Assembly (NCBI RefSeq): GCF_038396755.1
Contig: NZ_CP149822.1
Span: 4,246,001-4,310,000 of the forward strand
Direction: 5' to 3'
From: Chitinophaga pollutisoli
Lineage (GTDB): Bacteria; Bacteroidota; Bacteroidia; Chitinophagales; Chitinophagaceae
DNA length: 64,000 bases
Under the pieces are notes generated by a model. The model was not told where the DNA came from, ran no database searches, and saw only the letters and a program-made list of their open reading frames with translations. The position numbers and the translations under genes are program-made. Below, piece by piece: positions 1-10,607 of this stretch (the stretch's first letter is position 1; the number at the start of each line of letters is the position of its first letter).

Positions 1-996
1 GTTTTCGGCACCATTCCCGAAGGGTATAAATGGATCACCAACACCCTTGGCCTGCGCGGCAGCATCAAACAAGGAATGGCCAATTTGCAACAGGTGATCG
101 ACAGCCGCGACCCCGTGGCCGATATTTTCCGCGAAGAATCCTGGTATTACTACTGCTACCTCAAGCTTTTCATCGAAAACAAACCCGAGCAGCTCTGGGA
201 TTTTGTGGAGAAAAAGCAGCTCGATACAAAAAATAACTATCTTTTCGCCCTGATGGTAGCCAACCTGAGCCTCAACAACCAGAAGGCCGACCAAGGTATC
301 CGTGTGCTGGAAGGGCGCCGCCAGAGCTCCGAATACACGGCGCTCTGGTATGCGGAATATGCGCTCGGTCTCATGAAGTTCGAGCGGGGAGATGCGGATG
401 CCATCGCCCACCTGGAGCGCTTCGTAGGCGGATTTAAAGGCAAATTCTATGTGAAGGAGGCTCTCCAGCGCCTGAGCTGGGCTTACTACCTGAAAGGCGA
501 TATGAACAAGGCGCAATATTACCGGAACCTCGTTCCACAACGCGGCAACCTGGAAACGGACGCCGATAAACAGGCCCAGAAGGAAGCTAAGGGCGGCAAA
601 TGGCCGCATCCCGTGCTCCTGAAAGCCCGGCTGCTGAGCGACGGCGGCTTTTACACCGACGCGCGCGACCTGCTGCTGTCCAAAAAAACAACGGACTTCC
701 AGCTGGTAGAGCAAAAGCTCGAATACGCCTATCGCCTGGCACGGATTTACGATGAAATGGGGAACGACTCCGCCGCCCTCCGCCTCTACGACGCTACCAT
801 CAAGATCGGGAGCAACCGGCCCGAATACTATGCCGCAAGGGCATCGCTCCAGGCCGGGTATATCTATGAAAAATCGGGTGACAAGGCGAAAGCCCGCCAA
901 TACTTCCAGACCTGTCTCGACATGGAAGGCCACGATTACAAGAATTCCCTGGACCAGCGCGCCAAATCCGGCATGCTGCGCCTCGACGGAAAATAA
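1..996 (+). CDS. TPR-repeat protein, 5' end outside window
   Basis: The frame is open from the first base of the window, so this is the C-terminal 331 residues of a longer protein. The visible part is built of degenerate helical pairs typical of tetratricopeptide repeats, for example the segments around 'YYLKGDMNKAQYYRNL', 'YEKSGDKAKARQYFQTCL' and 'LARIYDEMGNDSAALRLY' with their small-residue spacing. Such repeats form protein-binding scaffolds; no catalytic motif is visible. The gene ends 17 bases before recN and may be co-transcribed with it. An internal ATG at position 76 exists but need not be the start because coding sequence continues upstream of it. Partner and function are unknown. 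Confidence 0.8.
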   Translation, partial: VFGTIPEGYKWITNTLGLRGSIKQGMANLQQVIDSRDPVADIFREESWYYYCYLKLFIENKPEQLWDFVEKKQLDTKNNYLFALMVANLSLNNQKADQGIRVLEGRRQSSEYTALWYAEYALGLMKFERGDADAIAHLERFVGGFKGKFYVKEALQRLSWAYYLKGDMNKAQYYRNLVPQRGNLETDADKQAQKEAKGGKWPHPVLLKARLLSDGGFYTDARDLLLSKKTTDFQLVEQKLEYAYRLARIYDEMGNDSAALRLYDATIKIGSNRPEYYAARASLQAGYIYEKSGDKAKARQYFQTCLDMEGHDYKNSLDQRAKSGMLRLDGK

Positions 997-1013
997 AACG
1001 GAACAACACTGAT

Positions 1014-2666
1014 ATGTTATACCGCCTGGTTATTCAGAATTACGCGATCATCGACGAACTGGAAGTCGACTTTGCCGGCAACCTTAACGTCATCACCGGC
1101 GAAACCGGCGCCGGTAAATCCATTCTGTTGGGCGCCCTGAGCCTTATCCTCGGCGAAAGGGCCGATCCCGCCGTATTGTTCGATAAAACCCGTAAATGCG
1201 TCATTGAAGGCGCATTCCGCGTGAAAACGGCACAGGTGCAGCCCTTCTTCGATGCCAACGAGCTCGATCTCGACGACCCCGTGATCATCCGCCGTGAAAT
1301 CAGCGCCGCCGGCAAGTCACGCGCGTTCATCAACGATACGCCCGTCAACCTCTCCCAGCTCCAGGAACTCAGCGCCCTGCTGGTAGACCTTCACCAGCAG
1401 TTCGATACCCTGGAAGTCGGGAAGTCCAACTTCCAGCGCGAAGTGGTGGACGCCCTCGCCGGGCATACGGACCTCCTCCAGGCTTATGGAAAACGCTTCA
1501 CGCAATACGCCCGCCTGCAGAAAGAACTCCGGGAAATGAACGCCCTCCGTGATAATGCCAACAAAGAAGCCGATTATAACAAGTTCCTGCTCGACGAGCT
1601 GCTCGACATCAATCTGCAGGAAAACGAAATAGAAAGCCTCGAAGCAGAGCAGCAGCTGCTGGGGCACGCCGAAGAGATCAAAGGCACGCTCAACCGGATC
1701 TATTTCCAGCTGAAGGAAGACGAACAGCCTCTCCTCCAACAGCTCCGCCAGCTGCAACAAAGTCTCCAGGGCCTAGCCGGCTTCCATAAAGACGTGCCCC
1801 CGCTGGCGGAAAGGATGCAGTCGAGCTACCTCGAGCTGCAGGACCTCGCCTCCGAAGTGGAGCGTCTCAACGACGGCGTGCAGTTCGACGGCGAGCGGAT
1901 GGAGCAGCTAAACGAGCGCCTGGCGCTCGCCTACAAACTCATGAAGAAGCATGGCGTACAGGATACGGCGGCGCTGCTGGCCATCCGCGACAGCCTGCAG
2001 GAGAAGCTCGACGGCGTCCTCAACCTCGACGACCGGATCCGGGATACCGAGCGGCAGCTGGCAGCGTGCCAGGAAGTGCTGGAGCTGGACGCGCAAAAGC
2101 TGTCCGAACAGCGCAAGGCGCAGACGGAGCCGTTCGAAGCCAGGGTGAATGCCTTGCTGGCGCAGGTAGGCATGCCCAATGCCCGCCTCCGGGTGGATAT
2201 CGCGGAAGGGGCCTTGCAGGCCTACGGGAAGGATAACATTGAGTTCCTGTTCGACGCCAACCGCAGCAACCAGTTCGGGCCCATCCGGAAGGTGGCTTCG
2301 GGCGGGGAGCTCAGCCGGCTGATGTTGTGTATCAAGTCGCTGGTGGCCCGTTCGGTTTCCTTGCCCACGCTCATTTTCGACGAGATCGATACCGGCATTT
2401 CAGGCGAAGCGGCCAAACAGGTGGGGATTATCATGAAAGAGCTGGCCCGCGGGCACCAGGTGATCTGCATCACCCACCAGCCCCAACTGGCCGGCAAGGC
2501 CGATGCACACTACTTTGTGTACAAACAATTGGTGGACGACAAGGTGAAAACAGGCGTACGCCTGCTTTCACAGGATGAACGGATCACGGCCATCGCCAAG
2601 ATGCTGGGCGGGGAAAAGCCTACGCAGGCGGCGCTGGAGAACGCCCGGGAGATGGTTATGCAATAA
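1014..2666 (+). CDS. recN: DNA repair protein RecN
   Basis: RecN is an SMC-like ATPase that acts at DNA double-strand breaks during recombinational repair. The 550-residue product has the Walker A motif GETGAGKS near residue 30, a long central coiled-coil region (about residues 150-370, rich in Glu, Leu, Gln), then the ABC-type signature in 'KVASGGELSRLMLCIKS' and the Walker B region 'LIFDEIDTGISGEAAKQVG', followed by 'HQVICITHQPQLAG'. Length and domain order are those of the family. It starts with ATG just after the TPR gene and is followed by fabI behind its own promoter-like box. Confidence 0.96.
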   Translation: MLYRLVIQNYAIIDELEVDFAGNLNVITGETGAGKSILLGALSLILGERADPAVLFDKTRKCVIEGAFRVKTAQVQPFFDANELDLDDPVIIRREISAAGKSRAFINDTPVNLSQLQELSALLVDLHQQFDTLEVGKSNFQREVVDALAGHTDLLQAYGKRFTQYARLQKELREMNALRDNANKEADYNKFLLDELLDINLQENEIESLEAEQQLLGHAEEIKGTLNRIYFQLKEDEQPLLQQLRQLQQSLQGLAGFHKDVPPLAERMQSSYLELQDLASEVERLNDGVQFDGERMEQLNERLALAYKLMKKHGVQDTAALLAIRDSLQEKLDGVLNLDDRIRDTERQLAACQEVLELDAQKLSEQRKAQTEPFEARVNALLAQVGMPNARLRVDIAEGALQAYGKDNIEFLFDANRSNQFGPIRKVASGGELSRLMLCIKSLVARSVSLPTLIFDEIDTGISGEAAKQVGIIMKELARGHQVICITHQPQLAGKADAHYFVYKQLVDDKVKTGVRLLSQDERITAIAKMLGGEKPTQAALENAREMVMQ

Positions 2667-2691
2667 GATTTCAATTTTCGACTATAACTGC

Positions 2692-2699
2692 TAAATTTG
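2692..2699 (+). promoter_or_regulatory. Bacteroidota -7 promoter box before fabI
   Basis: TAAATTTG matches the Bacteroidota sigma-A -7 consensus TAnnTTTG and lies 15 bases before the fabI start codon, so transcription would start with a very short leader. No exact TTTG -33 element is visible at 19 bases upstream. Confidence 0.55.
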
Positions 2700-2714
2700 C
2701 CCAAATTTTAATCA

Positions 2715-3530
2715 ATGGCTCATAACTTATTACAAGGGAAGAAAGGGATCATCTTTGGGGCGCTGGATGAAAATTCCATTGCCTGGAAAACAGCCGTGCG
2801 TTGCGTGGAAGAAGGCGCCCAGATCGTGCTGACCAACGCTCCGATTGCGCTGCGCATGGGTGAGATCAACAAGCTGGCTGAAGCCTGCAATGCCCCGGTA
2901 ATACCTGCCGACGCAACGAGCATGGACGACCTGAACAACCTGTTCACCAAATCCATGGAGCATTTCGGCGGTAAGATCGATTTCGTGCTGCATTCCATTG
3001 GTATGAGTATCAACGTCCGCAAAGGAAAGCCCTATACCGACCTGGATTACGACTTTATGCACAAAGGGTTCGATATCTCCGCGATGTCGCTCCACCGTGT
3101 GCTGCAAACCGCCTACAAACTGGACGCCCTCAATGAATGGGGCTCCGTGGTGGCGCTGACCTACATCGCCGCACAACGCGTATTCCCCGATTACAGCGAC
3201 ATGGCGGACGCCAAGTCCCTGCTGGAATCCATCTCTCGCAGCTTCGGCTACCACTACGGCGTGGCGAAGAAGGTGCGTATCAACACCATTTCACAATCGC
3301 CCACCCGTACTACGGCAGGCAGCGGTGTGAAAGGTTTCGGCGACTTCATCTCCTACGCGGATAAAATGAGCCCGCTGGGTAACGCTTCCGCCGACCAGTG
3401 CGCGGATTACACCGTGACCCTGTTCTCCGACTACACCCGCATGGTTACGATGCAGAATCTTTTCCACGATGGTGGCTTCTCCTTCACAGGGGTTTCCGCA
3501 GCCGTGATTGAGTCCATGAACGAAAAATAA
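2715..3530 (+). CDS. fabI: Enoyl-[acyl-carrier-protein] reductase (NADH)
   Basis: FabI reduces trans-2-enoyl-ACP in the last step of each fatty-acid elongation cycle, using NADH, in the cytosol. The 271-residue protein has the FabI-type nucleotide-binding start 'GKKGIIFGALDENSIAW', the substrate-loop segment 'LHSIGMSINVRKGKPYTDLDYDF' in two parts, and the catalytic pair Tyr-x6-Lys in 'YSDMADAK'. The segment 'INTISQSPTRTTAGSG' is the typical C-terminal flexible loop. It stands as a single gene between its own -7 box and a strong hairpin terminator. Confidence 0.95.
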   Translation: MAHNLLQGKKGIIFGALDENSIAWKTAVRCVEEGAQIVLTNAPIALRMGEINKLAEACNAPVIPADATSMDDLNNLFTKSMEHFGGKIDFVLHSIGMSINVRKGKPYTDLDYDFMHKGFDISAMSLHRVLQTAYKLDALNEWGSVVALTYIAAQRVFPDYSDMADAKSLLESISRSFGYHYGVAKKVRINTISQSPTRTTAGSGVKGFGDFISYADKMSPLGNASADQCADYTVTLFSDYTRMVTMQNLFHDGGFSFTGVSAAVIESMNEK

Positions 3531-3555
3531 TACTTGGCCCTTCGGGGAAAAAAAT

Positions 3556-3599
3556 AAAAACCGTCCCGGAGAGTTCCTCACCAGGACGGTTTAATTTTT
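3556..3599. terminator. Intrinsic terminator after fabI
   Basis: AAACCGTCC at 3558-3566 pairs with GGACGGTTT at 3584-3592 and is followed by AATTTTTG. The A-rich left flank makes it usable in both directions, which fits the convergent genes fabI and the small protein at 3621-3842. Confidence 0.85.
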
Positions 3600-3620
3600 G
3601 CAGCATAGGAATACGGTGTC

Positions 3621-3842
3621 TTAGTATTCGTCTTCGTTGAAGAAGAAGTCGTCTTGCGACGGATAGTCAGACCAAATATCCTCAATGCCCTCATAAATTT
3701 CCCCTTCATCCTCCAGTTCCTGAAGGTTTTCGATAACTTCGATGGGTGCACCGGAGCGGATGGCGTAATCTATGAGTTCGTCTTTTGTGGCCGGCCATGG
3801 AGCATCCTCCAGGTACGACGCTAGTTCTAAGGTCCAGTACAT
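3621..3842 (-). CDS. Small acidic DUF2795-type protein
   Basis: A 73-residue protein starting 'MYWTLELASYLEDAPWPATKDEL' in pieces and ending in a very acidic tail ('DDFFFNEDEY'). The pattern 'ELIDYAIRSGAPIEVIENLQEL' split over two helices with 'DEGEIYEGIEDIWSDYP' resembles the DUF2795 family, which is common in Bacteroidota and has no established biochemical role. High acidity and high conservation of aromatic residues suggest a small folded protein interacting with others, but this is inference. It is convergent with fabI and divergent from lolD. Confidence 0.8.
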   Translation of the reverse strand: MYWTLELASYLEDAPWPATKDELIDYAIRSGAPIEVIENLQELEDEGEIYEGIEDIWSDYPSQDDFFFNEDEY

Positions 3843-3939
3843 CGTATATAAATTTTTACTTTTCCAAATTTTCGCAAAAGTATTATTTAATTTGAAATAA
3901 ACAACTATTACTATTTTAACGGCTATTTATCGTTCGGTT

Positions 3940-4593
<654 letters not shown>

Positions 4594-4597
4594 AGTA

Positions 4598-5446
4598 TTA
4601 TTTTCCGAGGCATACTGCCAAACTGTCTTTCCAGTAAGGGATCTCCAGCCCGAAAGCCGCTTTGATCTTTCCTTTGTTCAGCACGCTGTAAGCCGGGCGC
4701 ATTGCCGCCGTGGGGTACTGTTCGGAGGTGACGGGTTGCAGTTTGCATGCAGCGCCGGTCAGTTCCTTTATCGCCACCGCGAAATCGTACCAGGTAGCCA
4801 CGCCTTCGTTGCTGAAGTGGTAAATGCCGCCTTCAGGGGCAGGATGGGAGAGTATGGTGAAAATGGCCACTGCGAGGTCGGGCGCGTACGTAGGCGTACC
4901 CGTTTGGTCGAAGACCACATTAAGGCTTTCTTTTTCCTTCATCAGTTCCTGCATGCGCAGGGCGAAATTCGTCCCGTTTTGGGAGTACAACCACGACGTG
5001 CGGAGCACGATGGCGCCAGGGTTTGTGCCCAGTACCGCCGCTTCGCCACGGAGCTTGGAGGCGCCGTAAATGGTTTGCGGGGAAGTTTCGGCATCTTCAG
5101 TATAGGGCCGGCTGCTGCGGCCGTCGAAAACGTAGTCGGTGGACAAGTGAATAAACATGCAACCTTTGGCCAGTGCGGCTTCCGCCAGCAACAGGGGCGC
5201 CTGGAAGTTCAGCAGGAAGGCTGCATCTTCTTCCGTTTCCGCTTTATCCACTTCCGTGTAAGCAGCGCAGTTTACCACTGCGTCAAAGTCATGGCTGCTG
5301 AAATAATCGCTGATGGCGTCGGCATCTGAAATATCGAGATCGTCGCGGCCGGCGGGGATCAGGGTAAAGCCGGGGAAGCGGGAAGAAACGGCTTGCAATG
5401 CAATGCCTAGTTGTCCTTTGGAACCTGTAACCAGTATGTTTTTCAT
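4598..5446 (-). CDS. rfbD: dTDP-4-dehydrorhamnose reductase
   Basis: RfbD (RmlD) performs the final NAD(P)H-dependent reduction giving dTDP-L-rhamnose. The protein (282 residues from the chosen ATG) begins with the Rossmann motif 'VTGSKGQLG', contains 'VVNCAAYTEVDKAE', 'LSTDYVFDG' and the SDR catalytic motif YGASK. The start was set at 5446 because the family begins directly with MKNILVTG and the upstream gene rfbC ends 11 bases before this ATG; an ATG 42 bases further upstream would overlap rfbC. It is the last gene of the leftward sugar operon. Confidence 0.94.
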   Translation of the reverse strand: MKNILVTGSKGQLGIALQAVSSRFPGFTLIPAGRDDLDISDADAISDYFSSHDFDAVVNCAAYTEVDKAETEEDAAFLLNFQAPLLLAEAALAKGCMFIHLSTDYVFDGRSSRPYTEDAETSPQTIYGASKLRGEAAVLGTNPGAIVLRTSWLYSQNGTNFALRMQELMKEKESLNVVFDQTGTPTYAPDLAVAIFTILSHPAPEGGIYHFSNEGVATWYDFAVAIKELTGAACKLQPVTSEQYPTAAMRPAYSVLNKGKIKAAFGLEIPYWKDSLAVCLGK

Positions 5447-5457
5447 GGCGTCTGTTT

Positions 5458-6018
5458 TTAAGGCTGAAAAGTGAAATGATGTGGGCAATCCGCCAGGAAG
5501 GGCAGTTCTGCATCTTTCGGGGAAATCACGGCGTCGGCCAGGGGGATGCCCCAGTCAATGTTCAGCGCGGGATCGTTGTAACGGATGCCGCCCTCGCTCG
5601 CCTTATGGTAAAAGTTATCGCATTTGTAAAGCACTTCAGCAATGGGGCTCAACACGGAATATCCGTGCGCAAACCCCTGCGGAACCAGCAGCTGTAAACG
5701 GTTTTCGGCCGACATTTCCAGGCAGTACACCTGTCCGTAAGTTGGAGATCCCTTGCGGATATCCACCACCACATCCATAATACTTCCTTCCAGCACGCGG
5801 ATCAACTTGGTCTGGGCATAAGGCGCGTGCTGAAAATGCAGCCCCCGCAGCACGCCGTAAGTAGAGCGCGCCTGGTTGTCCTGCACAAATGCGACGTCGA
5901 TCCCTTCTTTGTGCAGGGTATTGGCATTGTAGCTTTCAAAAAAATATCCGCGGTCGTCGTGGTGCACTACAGGCTCAAACACGAACAGACCCGGGAAGCC
6001 GGTGGCTGTTAAAGGCAT
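5458..6018 (-). CDS. rfbC: dTDP-4-dehydrorhamnose 3,5-epimerase
   Basis: RfbC (RmlC) epimerises dTDP-4-keto-6-deoxyglucose at C3 and C5. The 186-residue cupin protein has the family segments 'HHDDRGYFFESYN', 'QDNQARSTYGVLRGLHFQ', 'DVVVDIRKGSPTYG' and 'PQGFAHGYSVLS', containing the active-site His and Arg residues. Its start codon overlaps the stop of rfbB by one base (TAATG), a sign of translational coupling in the operon. Confidence 0.96.
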   Translation of the reverse strand: MPLTATGFPGLFVFEPVVHHDDRGYFFESYNANTLHKEGIDVAFVQDNQARSTYGVLRGLHFQHAPYAQTKLIRVLEGSIMDVVVDIRKGSPTYGQVYCLEMSAENRLQLLVPQGFAHGYSVLSPIAEVLYKCDNFYHKASEGGIRYNDPALNIDWGIPLADAVISPKDAELPFLADCPHHFTFQP

Positions 6019-7073
6019 TATCGTTGCTGGTATTGTTCTTCGTAGTATTTTTTATAAGCGCCGCTGGTCACATGGTCGAGCCATTCCTGGTTGGCCAGGT
6101 ACCAATCAACGGTTTTCTCCAGCCCTTCTTCGAACTGCAAACTAGGCGACCAGCCGAGTTCCTTGTTGAGTTTGGACGCATCGATGGCGTAACGCTGGTC
6201 GTGGCCGGCGCGGTCTTTCACGAAAGTGATCAGCTGCGCGGAGGTTCCCGGTTCGCGGTCCAGCTTGCCGTCCATGATCTGGCAAAGCAAACGGATGAGA
6301 TCGATGTTTTTCCATTCGTTGAAACCGCCGATATTATATGTTTCGCCATTTTTACCATGGTGGAAGATGGTGTCGATCGCACGGGCGTGATCATCCACAA
6401 ACAGCCAGTCGCGCACGTTTTCGCCGGTTCCGTAAACGGGGATGGGCTTGTTGTTGCGGATGTTGTGGATAGCCAGTGGGATGAGTTTCTCCGGGAAATG
6501 GTGGGAACCGTAATTGTTGGAGCAGTTGCTCAACACAACGGGCAGATGGTAGGTGTGGTGATATGCGCGCACGAAGTGGTCGGAGCTGGCTTTGGATGCG
6601 GAATACGGCGACCGTGGATCGTAAGCAGTTTCTTCCGTGAAGAAGCCTTCTTCGCCCAGGGAACCATATACTTCGTCGGTAGACACATGATAGAAACGTT
6701 TCCCTTCGGTGCTGTCTTTCCAAAATCTGCGCGCGGCATTCAGTAGCACTGCTGTACCGAGTACATTGGTGCGGATGAAGGCCAGCGGGTCCTGAATGGA
6801 GCGGTCTACATGGCTTTCCGCAGCCAGGTGGATTACGCCGTCGAAAGTGTATTTCCCGAACAGGGCATTGATGGCGCCTTCGTCCGTGATGTCGGCTTTC
6901 TCGAAAATGTAATTGGGTTGGTCCTGAACATCATTCAGATTTTCCAGATTGCCGGCATATGTCAGCGCGTCCCCGTTCACAATTTGATAGTCAGGATATT
7001 TATTGACAAATAACCTGACAACATGGGAGCCGATGAAACCGGCTCCCCCTGTTATCAAAATTTTTTTCTTCAT
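6018..7073 (-). CDS. rfbB: dTDP-glucose 4,6-dehydratase
   Basis: RfbB (RmlB) converts dTDP-glucose to dTDP-4-keto-6-deoxyglucose with bound NAD. The 351-residue extended SDR protein has 'ITGGAGFIGSHVVRLF' at the N-terminus, 'HLAAESHVDRSIQDP', 'STDEVYG' and the YSASK catalytic motif. Position in the operon is after the UDP-sugar genes and before rfbC and rfbD. The thymidylyltransferase rfbA, which would supply the substrate, is not in this window. Confidence 0.96.
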   Translation of the reverse strand: MKKKILITGGAGFIGSHVVRLFVNKYPDYQIVNGDALTYAGNLENLNDVQDQPNYIFEKADITDEGAINALFGKYTFDGVIHLAAESHVDRSIQDPLAFIRTNVLGTAVLLNAARRFWKDSTEGKRFYHVSTDEVYGSLGEEGFFTEETAYDPRSPYSASKASSDHFVRAYHHTYHLPVVLSNCSNNYGSHHFPEKLIPLAIHNIRNNKPIPVYGTGENVRDWLFVDDHARAIDTIFHHGKNGETYNIGGFNEWKNIDLIRLLCQIMDGKLDREPGTSAQLITFVKDRAGHDQRYAIDASKLNKELGWSPSLQFEEGLEKTVDWYLANQEWLDHVTSGAYKKYYEEQYQQR

Positions 7074-7092
7074 GCGGCTAATAAATATTGAC

Positions 7093-8036
<944 letters not shown>

Positions 8037-8040
<4 letters not shown>

Positions 8041-9368
8041 TTTGATATAGAGTTTAAACGGGTAACGGCCTGGCGTCCCACGCTTTCGTAATGAAATCCA
8101 AGTTCCTGCATGCGCGGGGATTCGAACAGGTTGCGGCCGTCGAATATTACCTGGTCTTTCAGATTGGTGCGGATTTTTTCGAAATCAGGTGTGCGGAACA
8201 CGCTCCATTCCGTGGCGATGATTAATGCATCGGCGTTATCCAGCGCGTCGTACTGATGCTCGGCGAAATGGATGCGGTCGCCCAGCAACTGCTTTACGTT
8301 CGGCATGGCTTCGGGGTCGAAGGCCGAAACGGTTGCGCCGGCGGCTAGCAGGCGGTCGATAATGTATAAAGCCGGGGCTTCGCGGATGTCGTCAGTATTG
8401 GGCTTGAAGGCCAGGCCCCACAGCGCGAAATGTTTCCCCTGGAGGTTATTTTCGAAATAAGATTCGATTTTGGGCAGCAGGAATACTTTCTGTGCTTCGT
8501 TCACGTCCATCACCGCATTCAGGATACGGAAATCGTAATCCACGGTCTGCGAAGATTTTACCAGCGCCTGCACGTCTTTCGGGAAGCAGCTGCCGCCATA
8601 CCCGATACCGGGGAAGAGGAAGCGTTTGCCGATACGATCGTCGCTGCCGATACCGCGGCGTACCATATCCACGTCTGCACCCAGGCGCTCGCACAGGATA
8701 GCGATCTCGTTCATGAACGAAATTTTGGTGGCGAGGAAGGAGTTGGCGGCGTACTTGGTCAGTTCAGCGGATTTTTCATCCATGAAAATTACAGGGTTGC
8801 CCTGGCGCACGAACGGCGCATAAAGGTCGGCCATGATCTTGCGCGCCCTTTCGGAAGAAGTACCGATTACCACGCGGTCGGGCTTCATAAAGTCTTCCAC
8901 GGCCACGCCTTCGCGGAGGAACTCGGGGTTGGATACCACGTCGAAATCCACGGTTGCGTTTTTAGCGATGGCTGCGTGCACTTTATCGGCGGTTCCCACA
9001 GGAACGGTGCTCTTGTCTACAATGATTTTATAATCCTTCAGCAGGTGACCCAGCTGGTCGGCCACTTTCAGGATATAGGAAAGATCGGCGGAACCGTCTT
9101 CCCCAGGAGGCGTGGGAAGCGCCAGAAAAATCACGGCTGCTTCACTGATGCCTTCTTCCAGGTTGGTCGTGAAATGCAGGCGCCCTTCTTTCAGGTTGCG
9201 CTCAAACAGTTTTTCCAGGCCGGGCTCATAAATAGTAACCTGGCCGGAAGAGAGCTTTTCCACTTTTTTAACATCGATGTCGACACAGGTTACATCGTTC
9301 CCTGTTTCTGCAAAACAGGTGCCGGTCACAAGACCCACATACCCGGTACCTACTACGGTAATTTTCAT
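8037..9368 (-). CDS. ugd: UDP-glucose 6-dehydrogenase
   Basis: Ugd oxidises UDP-glucose twice with NAD+ to give UDP-glucuronate. The 443-residue protein has the N-terminal dinucleotide motif '[17 protein letters not shown]', the central '[20 protein letters not shown]' region and the catalytic cysteine in '[10 protein letters not shown]', then the C-terminal domain with '[17 protein letters not shown]'. It follows the aminotransferase gene by 7 bases and feeds the decarboxylase encoded immediately downstream. Confidence 0.96.
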
Positions 9369-9375
9369 GTTGGGA

Positions 9376-10503
9376 TTAATTTAAAAATGATTGAATTGAA
9401 GCGATAATGTGTTCCAGTTGCTCCGGGTCCATTTCCGTATGAATTGGTAGGGAAATAACCTTTGAGGTGAGTGTATCGGTAACAGGAAGGTGCTGATTGG
9501 TTTCGGTCATGCCCTCGAACATTTTCTGGCGGTGGCCGGGAACGGGGTAATAGATCATCGCGGGCACATTTTTCGCTGCCAGGTAAGCCTGCAGTTCGTT
9601 GCGGTCTTTACCTTCCACCTGCAACGTGTACTGGTGGAAAACGTGTACCTGGTTGGGCGCCTGGTAGGGGGTGATGATGTACGGGCTGCCGGCGAAAGCT
9701 GCGTCGTAAGCTGCGGCTACTTTGCGGCGGGCGGCGATGTAGCTGTCGAGCTGTTGCAGTTTGATGCGGAGCACCACGGCCTGCAGGGTATCAAGGCGGC
9801 TGTTAACGCCTACCTCATCGTGGTAATAACGGGCGGATTGCCCATGGTTGGCTACCATGCGGATCTTCGCGGCCAGTGCGTCGTCGTCGGTGAAGAGCGC
9901 GCCGCCGTCGCCATAGCAGCCCAGGTTTTTGCTGGGGAAGAAGGAAGTGCAACCGATGTGGCCAAAGGTGCCGGCCTTTTTGGTGATGCCGTTTTTCGTG
10001 GTATAATCGCTGCCAATGGCCTGCGCATTGTCTTCGATCACGTACAGGCCGTGCTTTTCGGCGATTTCCATGATGCTGTCCATATCCGCGCTGTGGCCGT
10101 AAAGGTGTACGGGCACGATGGCTTTCGTTTTCGGCGTAATGGCTTTTTCAATTGCCTGCGGGTCAATGCAATAGGTTTTGGGATCGATGTCCACAAACAC
10201 CGGTTTCAGTTGCAAAAGGGCGATGACTTCCGCGGTGGCGATGAAGGTGAAAGAAGGCGTGATAACCTCGTCGCCCGGCTGGAAGCCCAGGGCCATCATG
10301 GCGATCTGGAGGGCATCGGTGCCATTGGCGCAGGGGATGACATGCCTGGTTCCCAGGTATTGGCCGAGTTCCTGTGCGAATTGCTGCACGGGCGCCCCAT
10401 TGATAAATGCGGCGCTTTCAAGGACTTCCAGCATGGCAGCGTCTACCTGCGGTTTAATTTTGTTGTATTGGCGTTTTAAATCCACCATCTGAATAGGAAC
10501 CAT
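9376..10503 (-). CDS. DegT/DnrJ/EryC1 sugar aminotransferase
   Basis: A PLP-dependent aminotransferase that adds an amino group to a keto-sugar nucleotide. The 375-residue product starts 'MVDLKRQYNKIKPQV' after a few residues and shows 'ANGTDALQIAMMALGFQPGD', 'VIEDNAQAIGSDY' and the PLP lysine in 'SFFPSKNLGCYGDGGA'. It resembles the WbpE/WlbC branch acting on 3-keto uronic-acid sugars, which would fit the ugd neighbour, but substrate is inference. The ATG at 10503 is preferred; an in-frame TTG at 10530 would add nine residues. First gene of the leftward operon. Confidence 0.9.
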   Translation of the reverse strand: MVPIQMVDLKRQYNKIKPQVDAAMLEVLESAAFINGAPVQQFAQELGQYLGTRHVIPCANGTDALQIAMMALGFQPGDEVITPSFTFIATAEVIALLQLKPVFVDIDPKTYCIDPQAIEKAITPKTKAIVPVHLYGHSADMDSIMEIAEKHGLYVIEDNAQAIGSDYTTKNGITKKAGTFGHIGCTSFFPSKNLGCYGDGGALFTDDDALAAKIRMVANHGQSARYYHDEVGVNSRLDTLQAVVLRIKLQQLDSYIAARRKVAAAYDAAFAGSPYIITPYQAPNQVHVFHQYTLQVEGKDRNELQAYLAAKNVPAMIYYPVPGHRQKMFEGMTETNQHLPVTDTLTSKVISLPIHTEMDPEQLEHIIASIQSFLN

Positions 10504-10540
10504 GAACGATGTCTTTTTATGAGACGGCAAATTTACAAAT

Positions 10541-10569
10541 TTTGGGTTAGGCTGCAGAGACTATCTTTG
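10541..10569 (+). promoter_or_regulatory. Promoter of the Kdo transferase gene
   Basis: TTTG at 10541-10544 and TATCTTTG at 10562-10569 are separated by 17 bases, close to the Bacteroidota consensus TTTG-N19-TAnnTTTG. The GTG start follows 38 bases after the box. Confidence 0.6.
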
Positions 10570-10607
10570 CACCATATTTACTTTTTATCTCATTAAAGTT
10601 CAATAGC